Assembly (NCBI RefSeq): GCF_003696215.1
Contig: NZ_RFFG01000076.1
Span: 1 to 39,554, forward strand
From: Actinomadura harenae
GTDB taxonomy: Bacteria; Actinomycetota; Actinomycetes; Streptosporangiales; Streptosporangiaceae
DNA length: 39,554 bases
Direction: 5' to 3'
How positions within the stretch are numbered: position 1 is the stretch's first letter; every line of letters begins with the position of its first letter. Of this stretch, positions 1-6,973 are shown one piece after another. The position numbers and the translations under genes were made by a program. The notes below the pieces were generated by a model that worked only from the letters and a program-made list of their open reading frames with translations, had not been told where the DNA came from and made no database searches.

Positions 1-88
1 CGGCGCCGGTCGCGGCACGGCGCTCGGCGCGGGGGGCCGGGGCGGCGGCGTGCCGCCGGGCGTCGTCGGCGCGGGAACGGTCCTGCAC
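1..88 (-). CDS. 5' end of a minus-strand gene running off the left edge (probable eCIS-locus protein)
   Basis: A GTG at 88 on the minus strand is preceded by a strong ribosome binding site (GGGAGGAG, 8 bases spacing). It opens a frame that stays open to the window edge. Only 29 residues are visible, rich in Arg and Ala and starting VQDRSRADDARRHAAA. Such low-complexity N-termini are common on DUF4157-like and other cargo proteins of actinobacterial eCIS loci, but no domain can be seen. The gene would continue the minus-strand group after the LQRxxGN protein. The competing reading is a plus-strand gene ending at the TGA at 119-121; its residues are almost only Gly/Ala, so the minus-strand call is preferred on the RBS. 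Confidence 0.4.
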   Translation of the reverse strand, partial: MQDRSRADDARRHAAAPAPRAERRAATGA

Positions 89-131
89 GGCGCGGGCTCC
101 TCCCGGTCAGGGGACGGGTGATCCTTCCCAG

Positions 132-160
132 CCTGCCGTCCCGTCCCGGTGGACGGCAGG
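132..160. other. Perfect 10-bp hairpin between two minus-strand genes
   Basis: CCTGCCGTCC (132-141) and GGACGGCAGG (151-160) pair perfectly around a 9-base loop. It lies downstream of the LQRxxGN gene stop and upstream of the gene starting at 88. There is no T tract, so it could be a weak terminator, an RNA processing site or part of an operator. Confidence 0.4.
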
Positions 161-171
161 TCCGCGCGGCC

Positions 172-204
172 CGCCGGACGGGCGGACACCTTGCCCTTCC
201 GGAC
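172..204. promoter_or_regulatory. Inverted pair of GTCCGGACGGGCA-like half-sites
   Basis: CGCCGGACGGGCG (172-184) faces TGCCCTTCCGGAC (192-204). The second matches the reverse complement of GTCCGGACGGGCA at 12 of 13 positions, the first matches it at 10 of 13. The pair sits about 85 bases upstream of the proposed start at 88. Related pairs occur at 2212-2257 and 8557-8585, so this is a candidate operator of the eCIS locus. Confidence 0.4.
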
Positions 205-228
205 ACGCGGCCCTGCTTCACGCCGGTG

Positions 229-2154
229 TCACGAGCCCAGCTTGCGCGCGATCTCCTTCTTCGCGGTGGCCGGGTCCATGCCCGCGAGCAGGGACCAGTC
301 GAGCCCGAGGTCGGCGACGAGTTTGCGCGCCTCGCCGGAGCGCCAGGCGTCCAAGGCCGCGACGAGTTCCCGCGTCTGGACCGCGTGGTCGTGCTCGGCC
401 GCGTCGACGGCGTCCCATTCGTCGTGGTCGAAGAGCTCGGCGATGCCGAAGGTCTCCTCGGCGGGGTTCAGGGCCAGCTGGTACAGGGCCTCTGCGCGGG
501 TGTCGCGCTTGGTCGGGCCGGACTTGCGCCAGAACGCGGCCGTCTGGAGGACGCGTTCGAACCGCTTCCGCTTGCGGACGTTCCCCTCGTCGTCCTTGAC
601 GTACTCCTCGCGGGCCCAGCGCTTGCCGAAGAACTGCCAGCCCTTCCAGGCGGCGACGCCGATGGACGCGGCGGCAGCGGCGGCCGCGAGTCCCCAGCCG
701 ACGGGCGTCCCGGCGAGGGCGGCGCCGCCGAGCGCGGCGGCGATCGCGACGACGAGGCCCGCGACGCCGCTGCCGACCGACAGCAGTCCGCCGACCGTCG
801 AGATCGCCTTGCGGGTGACGCCGCGCGTGTTCTTCTTGTCGGCGTACCGGCGCAGTTCGTCCAGGGTGACGACGTCGGTGCGCTTCCCGGCGGCGTCGCG
901 TTCGACCTCGACCGTGTAGCGCTTCAGCGCCTCGGAGAGTTCGTCGAACAGGACGCGGCGGCGGTTCTCGCCGTCCCGGGCCGTCTGGAGTTCCGCTTCG
1001 AGCCGGGTCTTGGCCTCCCGCGCCTGCCGGAGTTCCCGCTCGGCCCGCGCCTTGGCCTGCTGGGCCGTCCGCAGGCGGGCGGCGGCGTCGTTGCGTCCGC
1101 GCGCCGCCGACTGCGCCGTGTTCTGGTCGCGCGTGCCGAACGTGCCGCGCGTGCGTTTGGCCTGCTTCTTCGCGGTCCTGCGGCTGGAGGCGGCGGCCTC
1201 CTCGGCGCGCTCCTGCTCGGCGACGGCGGCCTGCCGCCTGCCGATCTCCCGGTCCTGCTCCCCGATCTCGGCCTGCTTGCCCCGGACGCCTTCGGCCAGC
1301 TCCGCGAGCAGCGCGGCGAGCTCGCCGGCCTCGTGCAGCGCGGACGTGTAGGCGCCGCGCGGGTCGCCCTCGTCCGCCATGCGGGCGCGGATCCGCTTGA
1401 CCCGGTCGAGCGCCTTGAGCGTCTTGCGTCCGTTGCGGAGGGCCCCGGCGATTCCGGTGATGAGGCCGAGGACGCTGCCCGAGAAGTTGAGGCCCTGGTC
1501 GGCCGCCGCACCCGCGATCGACATTCCCTGCTGGGCGATGCCCATGGCGTTGCGGGTCGTCTTCGCGCCGCCGACGGTCCCCTCGTACACGGCGGTGCGG
1601 ATCTTCCGGTCCGCGACGCCGCGCTCGGGGCCGTCCGCGTCGAGCTTCGAACGGTCCTGGACCGCGTCGTAACCCTCCATCACGGCCTTGACGGTCTCGA
1701 CGCCCGTGGCGAGCAGGCCCAGATCGGACGAGACCTCCCCCGCGACCTTGGCGCCGTCGACGGTGACGCCGTCGCGCCAGTGCCCGCCGCTGAGCGGCCC
1801 GCCGACCGCGCCGACGATCGTCCCGGCGTTGTCGGCGGTCTTGTTGACGCCGCGGTCGACGGTCTTGATGGCGTCCTCGTGCTCGACGGTCTCCGTGGCG
1901 CGCTGCACCAGGACGCCCGCCGTCGCGCCGTTCCCGGCGGCGCGCTGAAGCCGGTGCACCATCTCGGGGGACGCCCCGGCCCCGGGTCCCGTGCGCAGCA
2001 TGGCCGCGGCGAGCGTCGCGCCGTCCCGGTCGCGCGGACGGGAGCGGGCGGCACGACGCCCCGGCTCCGCGTCCCGCTCGTGGGGTTGCCGCGTTCCTTG
2101 CCCTCGCACCCGGCTCCTCCCGCCGTCCGCCGTCCGGTCCCCGAAACATGTCAT
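229..2154 (-). CDS. eCIS-associated LQRxxGN coiled-coil protein, putative cargo or structural accessory
   Basis: The protein has 641 residues if it starts at the ATG at 2154; an upstream in-frame ATG at 2310 would reach into the divergent gene. Residues 1-65 are polar and disordered-looking. LQRAAGN at about 69-75, followed by LVQR, is the short motif that marks many proteins encoded in eCIS loci, often as DUF4157-type cargo. Residues about 273-423 form a highly charged coiled coil. Residues about 451-504 are Gly/Ala-rich and hydrophobic, like a membrane-inserting or glycine-zipper segment, and a basic region follows. No enzyme motif is visible. Coiled coil plus hydrophobic hairpin is compatible with a pore-forming or membrane-active payload, which is inference. 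It is transcribed away from the lectin-like gene at 2295. No strong RBS precedes the start, so the start is uncertain. Confidence 0.75.
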   Translation of the reverse strand: MTCFGDRTADGGRSRVRGQGTRQPHERDAEPGRRAARSRPRDRDGATLAAAMLRTGPGAGASPEMVHRLQRAAGNGATAGVLVQRATETVEHEDAIKTVDRGVNKTADNAGTIVGAVGGPLSGGHWRDGVTVDGAKVAGEVSSDLGLLATGVETVKAVMEGYDAVQDRSKLDADGPERGVADRKIRTAVYEGTVGGAKTTRNAMGIAQQGMSIAGAAADQGLNFSGSVLGLITGIAGALRNGRKTLKALDRVKRIRARMADEGDPRGAYTSALHEAGELAALLAELAEGVRGKQAEIGEQDREIGRRQAAVAEQERAEEAAASSRRTAKKQAKRTRGTFGTRDQNTAQSAARGRNDAAARLRTAQQAKARAERELRQAREAKTRLEAELQTARDGENRRRVLFDELSEALKRYTVEVERDAAGKRTDVVTLDELRRYADKKNTRGVTRKAISTVGGLLSVGSGVAGLVVAIAAALGGAALAGTPVGWGLAAAAAAASIGVAAWKGWQFFGKRWAREEYVKDDEGNVRKRKRFERVLQTAAFWRKSGPTKRDTRAEALYQLALNPAEETFGIAELFDHDEWDAVDAAEHDHAVQTRELVAALDAWRSGEARKLVADLGLDWSLLAGMDPATAKKEIARKLGS

Positions 2155-2211
2155 GGACGGGCATGACCGCAGGGGCACACCGGCGGGCAACCCGGCGCGT
2201 CCGCGCGGACG

Positions 2212-2257
2212 GTCCGGACGGGCAGCCGGCGCCTCCCGCGCGTCTGCCCGTCCGGAC
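2212..2257. promoter_or_regulatory. 14-bp perfect inverted repeat in the divergent promoter region
   Basis: GTCCGGACGGGCAG (2212-2225) and CTGCCCGTCCGGAC (2244-2257) are exact reverse complements separated by 18 bases. They lie between the LQRxxGN gene (minus) and the lectin-like gene (plus), where divergent promoters are expected. The same half-site occurs upstream of the regulator operon at 8557-8585. Confidence 0.55.
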
Positions 2258-2294
2258 GTTTCGGGCGCGGGACCGCGCGCATAGCGTGCGGGCA

Positions 2295-3602
2295 GTGAGT
2301 ATCTGGACATCCCTCGAACCCGGCTCGGTCACCGTCGATCCCGGTGGCACGGGATCGCTGACGTTGCGGCTGCGCAACACCACCGACCTGGTCGAGGAGT
2401 ACCGGATCGCGGTCGCGGGGGACGCCGGGCGCTGGGCCCAGGTCGACCCGCAGGTGATCCGGCTGTACCCGGGCACCACCGGGACCGTCCAGATCACGTT
2501 CGCGCCGCCCCGCTCGCCGGACGCCGCCGCCGGGTCGCACCCGTTCGCCGTCGAGGTCGCGCCCACCGAGCAGCCGCACCTCAAGACGGTCGTCGAGGGC
2601 AACCTGACCCTCACGCCGTTCACCGAGCTGCGCGCGGAACTCCTCCCGCCCACCGTCCGCGGACGGTTCGGGGCGCGGCCGAGGTTCGCCGTCGACAACT
2701 TCGGCAACACCAAGGTCACCGCGTCGCTCATCGGCAAGGACAACGGGGGGCAGCTCCGGTTCGAGCTGGTCCCGGCGAACGTCCAGATCGAGCCGGGCCG
2801 CGCCGCGTGGGTGAAGGGACGCGTCCGCCCGCCGCGCGTCAGCTGGTTCGGGTCCCGCCAGTCGCACCCGTACAGCGTGGACGTGCAGCGTTCGGGCGCC
2901 GAGCCGACGTCGGTAACCGGCACCTACGTCCAGCTCGCGCTGCTGCCGCGCTGGCTGCTGGGCTTCTTCTCGGTCCTGGTGGCGGCGGGCATGGCGTTCG
3001 CCGTCGCGTGGTTCGCGTTCATCCCGCAGTACGCCTCGCGCGCGCGGGACGGCATCACGCCGCTCAACCCGACCGGCAACCAGATCACCATGCCGACGCC
3101 CACGGCCGACATCCCCAAGGACGAGAAGTCGCCGCAGGACAAGAACCCCGGGCCGTCCGACTCGCCTGACGGCCAGAAGAAGTCCGGCGGGGGCGGTGGC
3201 GACACCAAGCCCAAGCACAGGTCCGTGACGTGGGTGACGATCGTGAACGGCAAGAACAAGGGCTGCCTGGACAACGCCAGCGACGGGTCCAGCGTGTACG
3301 TGATGCAGTGCAACGACGGCGACAACCAGCACTGGGCCTGGATCAGGCTCGGCCAGGACTGGAAGCTGAAGAACAAGAAGAACGGCAAGTGCCTGAGCCA
3401 GAGCGGCGAGCAGGGGTACCTGGTGAGCTCGGTCAACACGAGCATGGCCGCCTGCGGCGAGGCGGACCTGTGGGGGCGGGAGAGCGACTGCGTCCGGAAC
3501 AGGAAGACCGAGTCCTGCCTGGACACCGCCGACGACGGCCACGCCGTCTACCTCTTCAACCGGAACGAGGGCGACAACCAGCGCTGGCGTTCCGTCAAGT
3601 GA
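2295..3602 (+). CDS. Ig-like / transmembrane / ricin-type beta-trefoil lectin protein of the eCIS locus
   Basis: The GTG at 2295 (VSIWTSLEPGSV) is preferred; the upstream ATG at 2148 would overlap the divergent gene. The product is about 435 residues. Residues about 1-210 hold one or two beta-sandwich, COG1470-like repeats with a VDPGGTGSLTL pattern. One hydrophobic helix follows at about 215-240, then a Pro/Lys/Gly-rich linker. The last ~130 residues are a ricin-B-like carbohydrate-binding fold with Cys pairs and the QxW-type signatures DNQHWAW and DNQRWRS. The topology suggests the Ig part inside and the lectin outside, or a spore or cell-surface anchor. Ig-like membrane proteins of this style occur beside actinobacterial eCIS genes; the lectin tail suggests glycan or target binding (inference). 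It converges on the AAA+ ATPase gene with a 51-base gap. Confidence 0.75.
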   Translation: MSIWTSLEPGSVTVDPGGTGSLTLRLRNTTDLVEEYRIAVAGDAGRWAQVDPQVIRLYPGTTGTVQITFAPPRSPDAAAGSHPFAVEVAPTEQPHLKTVVEGNLTLTPFTELRAELLPPTVRGRFGARPRFAVDNFGNTKVTASLIGKDNGGQLRFELVPANVQIEPGRAAWVKGRVRPPRVSWFGSRQSHPYSVDVQRSGAEPTSVTGTYVQLALLPRWLLGFFSVLVAAGMAFAVAWFAFIPQYASRARDGITPLNPTGNQITMPTPTADIPKDEKSPQDKNPGPSDSPDGQKKSGGGGGDTKPKHRSVTWVTIVNGKNKGCLDNASDGSSVYVMQCNDGDNQHWAWIRLGQDWKLKNKKNGKCLSQSGEQGYLVSSVNTSMAACGEADLWGRESDCVRNRKTESCLDTADDGHAVYLFNRNEGDNQRWRSVK

Positions 3603-3653
3603 CCTCACGCCCGGCGCCGCGCGTTCGTGCGGCACCGGGCGAGGGACGGGTGG

Positions 3654-5723
3654 TCAGAACTCCGTGCCGGGCAGGAGGCGCCCCATCTTGCGGTACTCGC
3701 GCCGGGCCCCGGCCAGGACGTCCGCCATCGCGACGGGACGTCCGGCGCCGGCGGCCAGGTAGGCCGCGGTCGTCGCGGCGCTGCGGATCGCGCCGCCCGA
3801 CAGCTCGAACTCGGCGGCGCACCGCGTGAGGTCGATGTCGTCCCCGCACGGCACGGGCGGCGCGAGCGCGTGCTCCCACAGCGCGCGGCGCTGACGCGGC
3901 TCGGGGAAGGGGAAGTCGACGACGAGGTCGAGCCTGCGGGTGAACGCGTCGTCGATGTTGGCCCGCAGGTTGGTGGTGAGGATCGCGATCCCGTCGAACG
4001 ACTCCAGCCGTTGCAGCAGGTAGGCGCTCTCCAGGTTGGCGTACCGGTCGTGGCTGTCCTTCACCTCCGACCGCTTGCCGAAGACCGCGTCGGCCTCGTC
4101 GAACAGCAGCACGGCGTCCAGCCGGTCGGCCTCGGTGAAGATCCTCTCGAGGTTCTTCTCGGTCTCGCCGACGAACTTGTCCACGACGGCGGACAGCTCC
4201 ACCACGTACAGGTCGAGGCCGAGCTCGGCGGCGACGACCTCGCTGGACATGGTCTTGCCGGTGCCGGACTCGCCCGCGAACATCGCCACCACGCCCCGGC
4301 CGCGTCCGCCGCCCGAGCGCAGCCGCCACTCGCCGAGGACCCGGTCCCGGTGGCGGGCGCGGGTGACCAGTTCGCCGAGCCGCCCGCGCTGCTCGTCCGG
4401 CAGGACGAGGTCGTCCCAGCCGACCGCCGGACGGATCCGGCGCGCGTGCTTCTGGAGGCCCGTCGCGTTCTGGAGCCGCGCGCCGCGGTGCAGGTGGGCG
4501 GCGGTGAGCGGGACGTCCTCCAGCGCGGCGTGGTCGAGCGCGGCCCGCACCGCGCGGCGGACCTGCGGCGCGTCGAACCGGTACGTCGCGGTCGCGGCGG
4601 CCAGGTCGAAGCCGAGCGCCGTCACGTCCGCGCCGAGCCGGGCCAGCTCCGCGCGCCACGCCCCGGCCTCGGCCCGCGCCGCGACCTCCAGCACGAGCGG
4701 CTGCGCCTCCGACCAGGCCGGATCGTACGGCTGCGCGCCGGACAGCAGCACCCACACCGGACGCGGTCCGGCGGCGGCCGCCGTGGCGAAGGCTCGCACG
4801 AGGGCGCCGTCCTGCAAGGGGCCGGCGACGATTCCGGCGCCGCGCAGGCGCGCCTCGCGGACCAGCGCCGGGACGAGCGCGGGTTCGAGGCGCTCCGTGT
4901 CGGCGCGCAGGACCGGGAGACCCGCGACGTCGAACGCGCGGCAGGCCACCGCCGCGCCCACTCCCGGACGTGACTCCCGCAGGTAGACCAGGGACGTTCC
5001 GGACGCCGTGGCGCCGCCGTCCTTCAGGAGGCGGGCCAGGTGCGCCGACCCGTCCTCCCCCGTTTCGGCGGACGGAGCGGACGGCGGTTCCAGGGTGACG
5101 GCGCCGAGCAGGCCGGGGTCGAGGGCGTCACCGCCGAGGAGGTGCTCGACGACGCGGTCCGGGACGCGGAGCGAGCGGCCGAGGAACGGGCGGTCGTCCT
5201 CGTCCACCACGATCAGGCCGCCCGCGACCAGCGGGGACGCGGCGGCGAACCGGGCCCGCGCCGAGGCCGACCCGGCGGGCAGTCCGCACAGGTCGAGGGC
5301 GAGGCCGACGGTCGCGCGGCGGCGGCTCACGTCGTCGTTGAGGTAGCCGTACAGCGGCTCGAACGAGCGGTCGACGTCCGGCGCGGCCGCGATGAGCAGG
5401 ATCTCCACATCGAGCTCACCGAGCCCGAACACCTCCGCGAGCCGGTACGGGATCGCCTCGCGGACGTTCGAGGCGCCGACGTTCGAGGCGTGGACGTTCA
5501 GGGCGTGGACGGCGCGGTCGTGGTCGGGGTCGCGTCCGGGGGCGGGCGGCGGGCCTTCGGCCAGCCGCATCGCGGTGTCCGGCGCGAGGTACAGGCCCCG
5601 GAACGGGTCGGCGGCCGTCGGGTCGTCCGAGCCGCGGTCCTCGACGAGCAGCCGCACCCGTTCCCGCAGCAGGCCGAGCCGCGCCTCCAGGTATCCGTTC
5701 TCCCCGGGACGGAGTCCGCTCAC
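3654..5723 (-). CDS. eCIS AAA+ ATPase (Afp15/Pvc15-like)
   Basis: 689 residues from the GTG at 5723, whose GTGA overlaps the stop of the DUF4255 gene by 4 bp. The N-terminal ~450 residues are a variable helical region. The C-terminal AAA+ module has Walker A GESGTGKT near residue 482, Walker B VLLFDEADAVFG near 537, sensor-1-like ILTTN and an arginine-finger segment DAFTRRLD. This two-part layout with a single AAA+ domain fits the ATPase found in almost all eCIS loci, proposed to act in assembly or cargo loading. Its place right after a Pvc16-like gene supports that. An open frame extends further upstream, but only as an antisense shadow of the two preceding genes. Function is firm at family level; its substrate is unknown. 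Confidence 0.88.
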   Translation of the reverse strand: MSGLRPGENGYLEARLGLLRERVRLLVEDRGSDDPTAADPFRGLYLAPDTAMRLAEGPPPAPGRDPDHDRAVHALNVHASNVGASNVREAIPYRLAEVFGLGELDVEILLIAAAPDVDRSFEPLYGYLNDDVSRRRATVGLALDLCGLPAGSASARARFAAASPLVAGGLIVVDEDDRPFLGRSLRVPDRVVEHLLGGDALDPGLLGAVTLEPPSAPSAETGEDGSAHLARLLKDGGATASGTSLVYLRESRPGVGAAVACRAFDVAGLPVLRADTERLEPALVPALVREARLRGAGIVAGPLQDGALVRAFATAAAAGPRPVWVLLSGAQPYDPAWSEAQPLVLEVAARAEAGAWRAELARLGADVTALGFDLAAATATYRFDAPQVRRAVRAALDHAALEDVPLTAAHLHRGARLQNATGLQKHARRIRPAVGWDDLVLPDEQRGRLGELVTRARHRDRVLGEWRLRSGGGRGRGVVAMFAGESGTGKTMSSEVVAAELGLDLYVVELSAVVDKFVGETEKNLERIFTEADRLDAVLLFDEADAVFGKRSEVKDSHDRYANLESAYLLQRLESFDGIAILTTNLRANIDDAFTRRLDLVVDFPFPEPRQRRALWEHALAPPVPCGDDIDLTRCAAEFELSGGAIRSAATTAAYLAAGAGRPVAMADVLAGARREYRKMGRLLPGTEF

Positions 5724-6346
5724 TTCTGGAGCCTGCGCGTCCGGACCGGCGGGTCGGGCAGCCTGCCCTCGGTGTCGCCGACGGTGACGACGACGCTGTC
5801 GGTGACGGCGGGGCCGACCGGGTACTCCGGCGACACCGGCATCGGCGCGGTGACCACCACGTCCAGGGACGGTTTCAGCTCGCCGCCCAGCGCCGACCAG
5901 ATGTCGGCGATCGACCGGGACTCCGGCGGCGGGACGGCGGCCGTCACCGGGACGGCCATGCCGAGGTCCGCCAGCAGCCCGCCCGGCGGCAGCGCCCCCT
6001 CCGGGAGGATCTCGTTCCGCAGCAGGCACGCGAGGACGGCCGACAGCAGCCGGTGCTCGTCCTCGGGACGCTTCGTCCAGGCGGTGACCAGGTACGACAG
6101 CCGGAAGTGGCGGGGCGGCTGGCGGCGCGCGACGACCCGTCCGTCGGGGCCGTGCACGGCGAGGGGCCCGCGTTCGCGGCGGGAGAGGTCCTCGCGGATG
6201 TCGTACAGGTAGGCGTTGACGGTGGGCGTGTTGCGCTGCGCGGCCCACTCGCGGTTGGGGGCCTCGAACGCGACCGCCACCTCGCCGGACGGCACCGCGC
6301 GCTCGGTGATCAGCGCGCGCAGCGCCTCGTCGACCTCGTGGATCAT
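5720..6346 (-). CDS. DUF4255 / Pvc16-family protein
   Basis: 208 residues. The N-terminus MIHEVDEALRALI and the block NTPTVNAYLYDIREDLSRR are characteristic of the DUF4255 (Pvc16 N-terminal) family. In eCIS particles this family is thought to cap or terminate the sheath/tube and help define length. Later blocks FRLSYLVTAWTKRPEDEHRLLSAVL and the C-terminal beta-rich segment also fit. Its ATG abuts the TAA of the LuxR gene with no intergenic base, and its stop overlaps the ATPase start by 4 bp, so it is translationally coupled on both sides. Together with the ATPase it identifies the locus as an eCIS. No irregularity was seen. Confidence 0.88.
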   Translation of the reverse strand: MIHEVDEALRALITERAVPSGEVAVAFEAPNREWAAQRNTPTVNAYLYDIREDLSRRERGPLAVHGPDGRVVARRQPPRHFRLSYLVTAWTKRPEDEHRLLSAVLACLLRNEILPEGALPPGGLLADLGMAVPVTAAVPPPESRSIADIWSALGGELKPSLDVVVTAPMPVSPEYPVGPAVTDSVVVTVGDTEGRLPDPPVRTRRLQK

Positions 6347-6973
6347 TTAGATGTACCCCTCGCGGATGGCGTAGGCGACCGCGTGCGCCCGGTTGCGCAG
6401 GTGCAGGCGGCTCATGATGCCGTGCAGGACGTTCTTGACGGTCCGCTCGGAGTAGGACAGCTTCGCGGCGATCTCGGCGGTGTCCATGCCGTCCGCCACC
6501 AGCCCGAGCACGTCCAGCTCGCGCTGTGCCAGTCCGATGGGCCCGCCGCCCGGCGCCTGCGCCGAGCCGCGCTGGATCCGCCCGACCTGCTTCAGCAGGC
6601 GTCCGAGCAGGTCCGGGGGGAGGTCCGCGCCGCCGCGCGCCGCCGCGAGGACTGCCCGGGTCAGGGTGTCGGCGCTGGCCTCGTGGCGCCAGAGGATCGC
6701 CACCACCCCGGCCTCCACGGCGTCCAGGAGCTGGGCCTCCTTGAGGTGCGCGGCGACGAGCACCGTGCGGGTCCGGGCGACCCGCGAGTAGCGCCGCAGC
6801 GCGCCCCGGGTCGACTCGTCGAGGGTGTCGGCCACCACGACGGCGACCTCGGCGTCCGCGTCGTCCACGAGCCGGAGCTCGGTCCTGCCGCGCAGGCCGG
6901 AGGTGACCCCGGCGAGCGTGATGGGGTCCGGGGCGTGCACGACCACGGGGATTCCGGGCATGGTCAGAGTCAT
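6347..6973 (-). CDS. LuxR-type regulator of the eCIS locus with a divergent receiver domain
   Basis: 208 residues. Residues about 145-205 form a NarL/LuxR C-terminal helix-turn-helix (QRELDVLGLVADGMDTAEIA, then SERTVKNVLHGIM). The N-terminal ~120 residues have the length and alternating beta/alpha pattern of a receiver domain. The usual acidic cluster near residue 10 and the xxDxxMPxxDG phosphorylation loop are absent; the region reads VVVADTLDES. It therefore probably works without canonical phosphorylation. Its ATG overlaps the stop of the membrane-protein gene upstream (ATGA). LuxR regulators embedded in actinobacterial eCIS operons are known. It is the natural candidate to read the inverted repeats at 172, 2212 and 8557 (inference). 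Confidence 0.85.
   Translation of the reverse strand: MTLTMPGIPVVVHAPDPITLAGVTSGLRGRTELRLVDDADAEVAVVVADTLDESTRGALRRYSRVARTRTVLVAAHLKEAQLLDAVEAGVVAILWRHEASADTLTRAVLAAARGGADLPPDLLGRLLKQVGRIQRGSAQAPGGGPIGLAQRELDVLGLVADGMDTAEIAAKLSYSERTVKNVLHGIMSRLHLRNRAHAVAYAIREGYI

Noticed and set aside
119..121. Stop of a plus-strand gene entering from the left
   Set aside because: The 39 residues before it are almost only Gly, Ala, Val, Arg; the opposite strand has a strong RBS and start in the same place.
118..2166. Long plus-strand open frame opposite the LQRxxGN gene
   Set aside because: Mirror frame of a GC-rich minus-strand gene; the minus frame has a real motif, coiled coil and hydrophobic segment, the plus frame has none.
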